NCBI GenBank assembly: GCA_949295755.1
Contig: CASFMG010000062.1
Coordinates: 1-9,190, forward strand
Direction: 5' to 3'
DNA from: an uncultured Christensenella sp.
GTDB lineage: Bacteria > Bacillota > Clostridia > Christensenellales > UBA1242
Length of the DNA stretch: 9,190 nt
The position numbers and the translations under genes are program-made. This document shows positions 1 through 5,764 of this stretch, piece after piece. Every line of letters begins with the position of its first letter. Within the stretch, counting starts at the first letter, position 1. The notes beneath the pieces were generated by a model that saw only the letters and a list, made by a program, of their open reading frames with translations, was not told the DNA's origin and searched no databases.

Positions 1-479
1 GTTAAACAATTAAATTTTTTATTATTTATTTCAATATAAAAGTTTTTTATTTTTAAACAATTATTTCCATTTTGCACATACATAAAATTGTCAGATACCG
101 AAACAATACTAGATGGAGTAATGTTAATTTTTGACAAACTTATTACGCCATTTAATATTTCAATTGGCTGAGCAGTAAAAATTACATTGCTTGTATTTTC
201 GCTTAATGTCATTGATTTTTGTTCAAAAATATAACCAGATTTTTGCGCATATATTGTTATTTCTTTTTTGGATATTTCAAAAGAAAAATACCCATTTTCA
301 TTTGTTGTGCACAGGTTTTTCGTTGATGATTTTATTGTTACATCTTCTAATGGTTCAGAGTCGCAATACACATATCCAGATATAGTTAAGGGTGTTGTTG
401 GGGTAAAAAAATCGCACGCTCCTAGAAAAATTGAGAATGACATAACTATTAAAACCATTAAGATTGTGAACTTTTTCAT
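1..479 (-). CDS. Putative lipoprotein with carboxypeptidase-regulatory-like domain, C-terminus outside window
   Basis: This leftward frame starts at the ATG at 479-477 and stays open for 159 codons to the window edge, so the C-terminus is missing. Seen: residues 1-22 form a lipoprotein signal peptide (MKKF, a hydrophobic run at 6-19, then the lipobox L-G-A-C with Cys22 as the predicted lipidated residue). Residues about 33-100 (TISGYVYCDSEPLEDVTI, then TTNENGYFSFEI, then a KSGYIF segment) follow the beta-sandwich pattern of CarboxypepD_reg-like/CnaB-type domains: G-x-V, variable loop, T-x-x-x-G-x-F. The rest is Asn/Lys-rich with no recognised domain. Known for such proteins: attachment to the outer face of the membrane and a structural or binding role. 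No Shine-Dalgarno is visible. A TATAAT lies on the minus strand at 501-496, but no convincing -35 accompanies it. It is divergent from the GLUG-repeat surface protein gene. The lipoprotein call is fairly safe; the function is unknown. Confidence 0.8.
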   Translation of the reverse strand, partial: MKKFTILMVLIVMSFSIFLGACDFFTPTTPLTISGYVYCDSEPLEDVTIKSSTKNLCTTNENGYFSFEISKKEITIYAQKSGYIFEQKSMTLSENTSNVIFTAQPIEILNGVISLSKINITPSSIVSVSDNFMYVQNGNNCLKIKNFYIEINNKKFNCL

Positions 480-646
480 ATTTATATTATTGTAGATTAT
501 ATTTTAAAAAATATCAATCAAATTGTTTTAAAACTTTTCTTATTCTTTGAAATTACAAAAAAACAACATTTTTGACAACTTATATGCTAAGTGTAGATTT
601 TATTTTATTTGATTTTTAAATATTGAAATAAACAGTAAATTGTCTA

Positions 647-675
647 TTGACACAATAAAAAAACTATCGTATAAT
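647..675 (+). promoter_or_regulatory. Consensus sigma-A promoter of the GLUG-protein gene
   Basis: TTGACA at 647-652 and TATAAT at 670-675 are separated by exactly 17 nt, a perfect match to the housekeeping promoter consensus. The expected start of transcription is around 682, giving a leader of only about 17 nt that contains the SD AGGAG (688-692), 6 nt before the ATG at 699. Confidence 0.8.
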
Positions 676-685
676 TGTTACGATA
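665..685. promoter_or_regulatory. Candidate operator dyad over the -10 and start site
   Basis: TATCGTA (665-671) and TACGATA (679-685) are perfect 7-bp inverted arms around a 7-nt spacer. The dyad covers the -10 box and the predicted transcription start, where a repressor would block RNA polymerase. The binding protein is unknown and chance cannot be excluded in A+T-rich DNA, although both arms include the less expected CG step. Confidence 0.35.
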
Positions 686-698
686 TTAGGAGTATATT

Positions 699-3530
699 AT
701 GAAAAAATTTTTGATGTATACTGTTGTTTTGGTTACTATGTTGTTTATCGGATACACAACATACTATTTTTTAAAAAACAACGAAAATATTTATATGACA
801 CTTGCAGAAGGTCAATCAATTTATTTGAATAAAGATGAAACTATTGATTTGCCAATCACTTGGACCAAAGCATATAAATCAACAAAAGTTTATGAAAATG
901 TAAGCATTTCTAATAGTGATGTTGTAAGTTTTGATATTCAAACAAAAAAATTAGTTGGATTAAAGGGTGGTGTTGCACAAGTTGTTGTAACTCCAAGCAA
1001 TGAAGAATTTGGTCCATTTAGGTTTGATGTATATGTTGGGGATGGAACATTATTATATCCTTATTATGTACAAACTGATTTAGAACTAAATAAAGTTGGT
1101 AAAACAGAAACTTGGACATTAAATGATTCTTATATGTTGACAAACAATATTGATTTAAAATCATATAGCGATGGATTTACTCCAATCGGCTCACAAACCG
1201 AACCATTTTCTGGTACTTTTGATGGAAATAATAAAACTATTAGCAATTTGACTATTTTAAGTGCACAAGATGCAGGTTTATTTGGAGCAACAAGTTCTTC
1301 TGCTATTATTGAAAATGTAAACATAGTGGATGCTAAAATTGTTGGAGCATTTGATAATGCTGGTGCAGTTGTTGGCTTAAATAAAGGTATTATAAGATTG
1401 TGCAATGTATCAAATTTAAAATTGGAAAACCTAAAAGAAAACTCTAATAATGGTGGAATTGCAGGATATACTGTAAATACTTCTTCAGATGGTAAATTTG
1501 TTTCATTTGGATACATTGATATGTGTAAAGCAACCGTTGATGCAAAAACAAATGGCAATTTTGGTGGTATTGTAGGCAAACTTGAAGGTAGTGTTGTTTA
1601 CAACTCAAAAGCAGTAATAAATTCATATCAAGAGCAACCAAACAGTTTATCATTTGGGTCTATTGTTGGTGTTCTTAAAAACGCAAAAGATACAACTGAC
1701 TATATGTTTTCGGTAGTTAAAAATTCTTATGCAATCGTAAACACAGTTGCGTTTGATGTGCAAAGTGCAAAAGTTGGTGCAGTTGTTGGAATCAACGAAG
1801 ATGCAGGAACTTCATATAAAAACATATTAAAATCAGTTTATTATAATATGTCACAAAATTATAAACCAGTTGGAGAAAGCAGTTCAACTATTGATGTTAC
1901 AACGGTTAACTATAAAACTCTTGCAGAATTAAACAAAAAAGAAACATATTTGGGTTGGGATTTTGAAAATGTTTGGACTATTGAGGAAAATGTTAGTCCT
2001 GCCGAAATTGGATTTGGTTATGCAGTGTCCCAAACTCTAAATGAATATATTCCTGGTGCTGAGATTACAAGTATAGCAGACCTTGAAACTGTTATAGACG
2101 GAATAAGAAACAATCCTTCAAATGATGTTGTATATGAAATCACCACAGATTTGGTTTGGGATTTGGGTGGAGAAGAATGGCAAACAATCGCACCAAATAT
2201 TTACAATCCAGTTAAAGCATCAATTATATGTAAAGATGCAACATTGACAATTAAAAACTTTAAATTATCAAATAATAATTCATCATTCTTTGGATATATA
2301 TCTGGCGTAAACACTATTATGAAAGGATTAATTTTTGAAGATGTTATAATAAATTCAAACACAAATACTGTTGCTGTTGTGTGTGATGCACTACTTGATA
2401 ATGCAACACTTCAAGATTTTAAAGTAAACAATGCTAATTTTGAAATTGGTACATCAGCACGAAAAGTTGCAGTGGTTTGTGGTGAAAATAGAGGGAAATT
2501 AATTAATGTTTGTGTTAATGAAAATGCCTTAAATGTCAATACAATAAATGTAAAATCTTTAAATATAGATATTGGAGGACTTACTTCATTAAATATGGGT
2601 ATAATTTTAAACTCTACAATTTCTATGTATAATATTAGTGTTGAAACAGACTCAGTTGAAAATGCATTTATAAATTATGGTGGAATTTCGGCAATAAGCA
2701 CTGGTGGAAAACTAACAGATTGTTATAATTATGATTGTTCATTTGTTATAAATCAAATAAACGGAATTGTTAATGCTGGTGGTGTTGTTGGAGATGCAAA
2801 ATCATCAAGCCAAATTGTTAGATGTTTTAGTGAAGCACTAATCTCTCTTCCTTATACAAACAAATCTACTTATGTAGGTGGTGTTGTTGCAATTCTTGAT
2901 GCAACATCTTATGTAAAACAATGTTATTATGCAAATCAAACATTGCAAGCATATAAAGTGGGTGGCATTGCTCAAACTAACAATGGTATAATTGATCAAT
3001 GTTATTTTAAAGGTGATGCAAAAGGTATAATGATTGCAGGTTTGGTTAATATTAATAATAATTCGCTAACAAATTGTTATGTTCTTGGGTCTTTAACGGG
3101 AATTACAGACGAAGCAAAAGTGAGTGGCATTGTATCAAAATTACCTGTTAATAGTTTGGTTGAACATTGTTTTAGCAGTGTAACATTTTCAGGAAATGGT
3201 AAAAAATATGCAGAAACAGAAGCAGAATTTAGAGCAACTATTGAACAAGTTGGACAATGGTTTGATAGATGGGAACCAACTGGTAAATTTAGAAATTGTA
3301 TAATAATTAATTATAGCAATGCTTATGTTCAATCTTCATTATTTGGAGCAATTAAAACTGGTTGGATAAATTGTTCAGACGAACAAGCAAAAGGCCTTAA
3401 AGATGATTATTCTCCATTTAAGAAAGATGCAGGATTTGACCAAAACTTGTGGACATTTGACAATAATGAGGGCTTAGGAGCATATCCTACTCTAACTTAT
3501 GTTGTAAAAAACGTAAATGATGTTTTGTAA
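699..3530 (+). CDS. Large membrane-anchored surface protein with BIG2 and GLUG-repeat modules
   Basis: This 943-residue protein is probably exported and held at the cell surface. Seen: residues 5-25 form one hydrophobic segment after MKK, without a lipobox, so it is a signal anchor or signal peptide. Residues about 30-115 resemble a bacterial Ig-like (BIG2) domain. From about 140 a GLUG-type module begins: YMLTNNIDL, FTPIGS, FSGTFDGNNKTISNLTI (170-186), GLFG. It continues with short repeats of the form GG-I/V-V/A-G (around 221, 251, 288, 319 and 359) and closes at GWDFENVWTI (419-428). A second, more diverged module spans about 450-943, with repeats near 660, 693, 726, 754, 780 and 808, closing with LWTF and AYPTLTY. 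Family knowledge: GLUG repeats form beta-helical or stacked folds in secreted proteins of gut bacteria. There is no LPXTG signal. The ATG is set by SD AGGAG (688-692). The gene stands alone between its own promoter and a terminator. Ligand and role are unknown. Confidence 0.85.
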   Translation: MKKFLMYTVVLVTMLFIGYTTYYFLKNNENIYMTLAEGQSIYLNKDETIDLPITWTKAYKSTKVYENVSISNSDVVSFDIQTKKLVGLKGGVAQVVVTPSNEEFGPFRFDVYVGDGTLLYPYYVQTDLELNKVGKTETWTLNDSYMLTNNIDLKSYSDGFTPIGSQTEPFSGTFDGNNKTISNLTILSAQDAGLFGATSSSAIIENVNIVDAKIVGAFDNAGAVVGLNKGIIRLCNVSNLKLENLKENSNNGGIAGYTVNTSSDGKFVSFGYIDMCKATVDAKTNGNFGGIVGKLEGSVVYNSKAVINSYQEQPNSLSFGSIVGVLKNAKDTTDYMFSVVKNSYAIVNTVAFDVQSAKVGAVVGINEDAGTSYKNILKSVYYNMSQNYKPVGESSSTIDVTTVNYKTLAELNKKETYLGWDFENVWTIEENVSPAEIGFGYAVSQTLNEYIPGAEITSIADLETVIDGIRNNPSNDVVYEITTDLVWDLGGEEWQTIAPNIYNPVKASIICKDATLTIKNFKLSNNNSSFFGYISGVNTIMKGLIFEDVIINSNTNTVAVVCDALLDNATLQDFKVNNANFEIGTSARKVAVVCGENRGKLINVCVNENALNVNTINVKSLNIDIGGLTSLNMGIILNSTISMYNISVETDSVENAFINYGGISAISTGGKLTDCYNYDCSFVINQINGIVNAGGVVGDAKSSSQIVRCFSEALISLPYTNKSTYVGGVVAILDATSYVKQCYYANQTLQAYKVGGIAQTNNGIIDQCYFKGDAKGIMIAGLVNINNNSLTNCYVLGSLTGITDEAKVSGIVSKLPVNSLVEHCFSSVTFSGNGKKYAETEAEFRATIEQVGQWFDRWEPTGKFRNCIIINYSNAYVQSSLFGAIKTGWINCSDEQAKGLKDDYSPFKKDAGFDQNLWTFDNNEGLGAYPTLTYVVKNVNDVL

Positions 3531-3549
3531 TTTTAAATAAAATAAAAAA

Positions 3550-3582
3550 ACAAAAAGATAATGTTTGGCATTATCTTTTTGT
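3550..3582. terminator. Strong, probably bidirectional terminator hairpin
   Basis: A perfect 14-bp stem, ACAAAAAGATAATG (3550-3563) with CATTATCTTTTTGT (3569-3582), encloses the 5-nt loop TTTGG. It starts 19 nt after the stop of the GLUG-protein gene. Read on the plus strand the stem ends in T5 and is followed by a short T run; on the minus strand it is followed by T7 and further T-rich sequence. It can therefore stop transcription from both converging genes. Confidence 0.85.
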
Positions 3583-3605
3583 ACTTTTTATTATAAATTT
3601 TATAA

Positions 3606-3631
3606 AAAAATACCATAATAATGGTATTTTT
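3606..3631 (-). terminator. Rho-independent terminator of spoVG
   Basis: An 11-bp stem has its arms at 3606-3616 and 3621-3631, built around ATACCAT/ATGGTAT with a 4-nt AATA loop. On the minus strand it begins 1 nt after the spoVG stop codon and continues into a T run (complement of 3604-3610). The core is short in G+C (two G-C pairs), but position and tail fit a terminator. The 3550-3582 hairpin lies further downstream as a backup. Confidence 0.7.
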
Positions 3632-3632
3632 A

Positions 3633-3911
3633 TTATTCTGTCTTTGATTCTTCGCTTAATTGTTTTTCATAAGCAGCAATAACTTGTGCACTTATACTCT
3701 CTCTTGTTTCTGTGTTGATTGGATGAACTATATCTTTATATTCTCCTTCAGGTGTTTTTCTTGAAGGCATAGAAATAAATAATCCCTCTGTTCCTTGAAT
3801 AACTTTGATGTCATGGATAACAAAACATTCGTCAATTGTAATTGAAGCAACTGCTTTTAGTTTTGAATCTTCTTTTTTCACAAGTCTTACTCTAATTTCT
3901 GTAATGTTCAT
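3633..3911 (-). CDS. spoVG: SpoVG family regulator
   Basis: The 92-residue product matches the SpoVG family along its length: MNITEIRVRLV start, ASITIDECFVIHDIKVIQG (residues 22-40), GLFISMPSRKTPEGEYKDI, and HPINTETRE, followed by an alpha-helical tail and an acidic end. Known role: SpoVG proteins are small DNA- and RNA-binding regulators. They were named for stage V sporulation and septation in Bacillus, but are also present in non-sporulating Gram-positives and spirochaetes, where they influence envelope and virulence functions; presence alone does not prove sporulation. The start is fixed by the strong SD AAAGGAG (complement of 3919-3925), 7 nt before the ATG. It has its own promoter inside inverted repeats and its own terminator, so it is monocistronic here. 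It is divergent from murC; from memory, murC and spoVG are close neighbours in several clostridia, usually in the same direction with purR between them, which is absent here. Confidence 0.95.
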   Translation of the reverse strand: MNITEIRVRLVKKEDSKLKAVASITIDECFVIHDIKVIQGTEGLFISMPSRKTPEGEYKDIVHPINTETRESISAQVIAAYEKQLSEESKTE

Positions 3912-3925
3912 TTTATATCTCCTTT

Positions 3926-3973
3926 ATATTTGCTATATTATTTATAGCACATTTTTTTTAGTTTAGCAAATAT
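3926..3973. repeat. Nested inverted repeats around the spoVG promoter
   Basis: The outer arms ATATTTGCTA (3926-3935) and TAGCAAATAT (3964-3973) are a perfect 10-bp inverted pair 28 nt apart. An inner pair, TGCTATA (3931-3937) and TATAGCA (3943-3949), is a perfect 7-bp dyad with a 5-nt spacer. Together they cover the -35, the -10 and the start region of spoVG. They could be operator sites or an RNA or DNA hairpin; which one cannot be decided from sequence. Confidence 0.5.
3941..3969 (-). promoter_or_regulatory. spoVG promoter with extended -10
   Basis: On the minus strand, TTGCTA (complement of 3964-3969) and TATAAA (complement of 3941-3946) are 17 nt apart, with TGC immediately before the -10 (TGn extended -10 element). 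Transcription would start near 3934, about 23 nt before the spoVG start codon. Confidence 0.6.
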
Positions 3974-3987
3974 TTTATCAAAATATT
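3969..3987. repeat. Short palindrome in the spoVG-murC intergenic region
   Basis: AATATTTT (3969-3976) and AAAATATT (3980-3987) form 8-bp perfect arms around ATC. It lies just upstream of the spoVG -35 and about 80 nt upstream of murC. It could be an A+T-rich UP-like element or a protein site. The pure A/T composition makes chance plausible. Confidence 0.3.
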
Positions 3988-4067
3988 CAAACATTAAAAA
4001 TATGTTAATGAAAGGATTTACATTTCTTAAGTAGCACCTAGTTGTTTTATTTCATATTATAAAAAGT

Positions 4068-5390
4068 ATGAAAAAGTTAAAATACCATTTTATTGGGATT
4101 TGTGGTGCAAGTATGTCAGCACTTGCAGTTTATTTAAAAAATAAAGGTAATTATGTACAAGGTTCAGATTTGTCAAATTGTGATATGAAACAAAAATTGA
4201 AGAAAAATGGAATTCCTGTTTTTAATGGTCACAACAAAAAAAATATTAGAGATATCAATGTTGTTGTTTATAATTTTGCAATTAGGTCAAACAATGAAGA
4301 ACTTGTTGAAGCAAAAAAAAGAAAAATAAAAATTTTGTCTCGAGCACAATTACTTTCAATAATTGCAAAGGATTTTAAATATGTGATAAGTGTAGCAGGC
4401 TCTCACGGAAAGACAACTACAACGGCAATGCTATTTTCTTGCTTAAATTGCGCAAAAAAAGAGCCATCACTTCATATTGGCGCACAACTAAAAAATCAAG
4501 ATTTTGGTTTTGTTTTGCAAAAATATAAATATTTTATTACAGAAGCGTGCGAATATAAAGATAGTTTTTTGCAGTTAAAATCAAACATTTCTATTATTCT
4601 CAATGTCGAACCCGAACATTTAGATTATTTTAAAAATTACCAAAACGAAGTAAAATCATTTAATAAGTTTGCTCAAAATAGCAAAAAAGTTATATGTATA
4701 AATAATAATTTAATAAACAAAAAAAATTATACTTTTGGTGATGAAAATAGTGATATATACGCAAAAAATATAAAAATAATAAATCATAGGTATCATTTTG
4801 ATTGTTTTTATAAGAATAATTTTTTTATTCATATCGAATTGGACGCTGTAGGTTTATATAATGTAATGAATGCACTTAGTGTTATAATGACTTGCATAAT
4901 ATTAAATATACCCAAAAAATATATAGCAATGGGATTAAAAAATTTTATAGGTGTTAAAAGAAGATTTGAATTGTTGGGCAACGATAAATATTTCATTGTT
5001 CACGATTATGCACATCATCCAACTGAAATTAAAAAAACTATTGCTACATTTAAAGAAAATGTAATTGATAAGAAAATTTTAGTTGTATTTCAACCACATA
5101 CATTTACAAGAACAAAAAATTTATATAATGATTTTTTATCCTGTTTTAACGATTGTGATAAATTGATATTATTTAAAACATATCCTGCAAGAGAAAAATA
5201 TGATAAAAATTATTCGGCATATAGTTTATATAAAAACATAAAAAATGTTGATTGCAGTTATTGTGCAAGTTTTTCGGTGGCAATTAAAAATATAGAAAAA
5301 TTTTTGCAAAAAAAGTATGCTGTCCTTATTTTAGGTGCAGGAGATATAGACGAAGTTGCTTACAAATTATGTGATATTTTACACAAATAA
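4068..5390 (+). CDS. murC: UDP-N-acetylmuramate--L-alanine ligase
   Basis: MurC joins L-alanine to UDP-N-acetylmuramic acid using ATP, the first amino-acid addition in cytoplasmic peptidoglycan precursor synthesis. The 440 residues match the family's usual length. Seen: an N-terminal UDP-binding segment HFIGICGASMSALA (7-20; the usual GIGG loop reads GICG) and QGSD (31-34); the central-domain P-loop VAGSHGKTTTT (109-119, Lys115); the MurC variant motif EACEYKDSFL (159-168); NVEPEHLDYF (179-188); GLYNVMNAL (262-270); and the C-terminal domain with VKRRFELLG, HDYAHHPTEI (312-321), FQPHTFTRTK and LGAGDID. No interrupted motif was found, so the enzyme should be active. The ATG at 4068 is the only plausible start, since the frame is stopped at 4032-4034, but no SD precedes it. 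TATTAT at 4055-4060 would place transcription start almost on the ATG. It lies alone, away from other mur genes, divergent from spoVG, and no terminator separates it from rpmE. Confidence 0.95.
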   Translation: MKKLKYHFIGICGASMSALAVYLKNKGNYVQGSDLSNCDMKQKLKKNGIPVFNGHNKKNIRDINVVVYNFAIRSNNEELVEAKKRKIKILSRAQLLSIIAKDFKYVISVAGSHGKTTTTAMLFSCLNCAKKEPSLHIGAQLKNQDFGFVLQKYKYFITEACEYKDSFLQLKSNISIILNVEPEHLDYFKNYQNEVKSFNKFAQNSKKVICINNNLINKKNYTFGDENSDIYAKNIKIINHRYHFDCFYKNNFFIHIELDAVGLYNVMNALSVIMTCIILNIPKKYIAMGLKNFIGVKRRFELLGNDKYFIVHDYAHHPTEIKKTIATFKENVIDKKILVVFQPHTFTRTKNLYNDFLSCFNDCDKLILFKTYPAREKYDKNYSAYSLYKNIKNVDCSYCASFSVAIKNIEKFLQKKYAVLILGAGDIDEVAYKLCDILHK

Positions 5391-5406
5391 ATAGTCTTAA
5401 ATTGTG

Positions 5407-5435
5407 TTGACTTTAACATTATTATATGCTACTAT
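5407..5435 (+). promoter_or_regulatory. rpmE promoter with extended -10
   Basis: TTGACT (5407-5412) and TACTAT (5430-5435) are separated by 17 nt, and TGC directly precedes the -10 (TGn element). The predicted start near 5442 leaves a leader of about 29 nt carrying the SD AAAGGTGA. The promoter lies in the 80-nt gap between murC and rpmE. Confidence 0.65.
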
Positions 5436-5470
5436 ATCTAGGCAAAATTTAATTAAAAGGTGAGTGTAAA

Positions 5471-5674
5471 ATGAAAAAAGAAGGACATCCAAATTATCAT
5501 GAAGTAACAGTTGTTTGTGCTTGTGGAAATACTTTTAAAACAGGCTCTGCTGTTCATGGGGATACAATAAAAGTTGATATTTGCAACAAATGTCATCCTT
5601 TCTTCTCTGGCAAACAAAAAATTGTTGATGTTGGCGGAAGAGTTGACAAGTTCAAAAAAACACACAACATTTAA
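5471..5674 (+). CDS. rpmE: 50S ribosomal protein L31, zinc-binding (C+) type
   Basis: The 67-residue product is a complete L31, a small protein of the large ribosomal subunit located near the central protuberance. Seen: MKKEGHPNYHEVTVVCACGNTF-like start, the pair Cys16 and Cys18, then CNKCHPF with Cys38 and Cys41, and the typical end around GGRVDKFKK. Four cysteines identify the zinc-binding form; in many bacteria a cysteine-free paralogue replaces it under zinc starvation, and none is present here. Start: SD AAAGGTGA (5456-5463) stands 7 nt before the ATG. It has its own promoter and terminator, as expected for a highly expressed ribosomal gene, and leads the rpmE, DUF1385-type, prmC, prfA order that is common in clostridia. 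Confidence 0.96.
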   Translation: MKKEGHPNYHEVTVVCACGNTFKTGSAVHGDTIKVDICNKCHPFFSGKQKIVDVGGRVDKFKKTHNI

Positions 5675-5692
5675 TATACCCATTTTTATATG

Positions 5693-5716
5693 GCAAGTAC
5701 TTGTACTTGCTTTTTT
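5693..5716 (+). terminator. rpmE terminator, or attenuator before the prmC gene
   Basis: GCAAGTA (5693-5699) and TACTTGC (5704-5710) form a perfect 7-bp stem with the 4-nt loop CTTG, followed directly by six T residues (5711-5716). It begins 19 nt after the rpmE stop. The short stem suggests partial read-through into the DUF1385-PrmC gene, which has no clear promoter of its own. Confidence 0.7.
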
Positions 5717-5764
5717 ATTGTTCTTAAAAGTTTTATTTTTTGTAAATATGTTCATACTTTTATT

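Noticed and set aside
191..495. Two short plus-strand frames near the left edge
   Set aside because: They are antisense to the lipoprotein gene, whose signal peptide, lipobox and domain pattern are convincing on the minus strand.
1130..1653. Minus-strand frames of 149 and 69 codons inside the GLUG-protein gene
   Set aside because: They are shadows of the repeat-rich plus-strand gene, lack an SD, and show only low-complexity hydrophobic sequence.
3531..3632. The two hairpins between the GLUG gene and spoVG as a possible small RNA or repeat array
   Set aside because: Each is explained as a terminator for one of the convergent genes, and no promoter points into the gap.
4011..4016. AAAGGA upstream of murC as a ribosome binding site
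   Set aside because: No start codon lies 5-10 nt downstream and the murC frame has a TAG at 4032-4034, so it cannot serve murC.
4002..4034. A 10-codon reading frame upstream of murC that could be a leader peptide
   Set aside because: It has no SD of its own, no run of regulatory codons and no attenuator hairpin before murC.
5453..5755. A 100-codon minus-strand frame over rpmE
   Set aside because: It lies opposite a clear L31 gene and crosses its terminator; no family resemblance.
5690..5764. An in-frame ATG at 5690 that would add 25 residues to the DUF1385-PrmC protein
   Set aside because: It lies on the left flank of the rpmE terminator hairpin, has no SD, and the added Cys/Phe-rich residues show no family similarity; similarity begins after the ATG at 5765.
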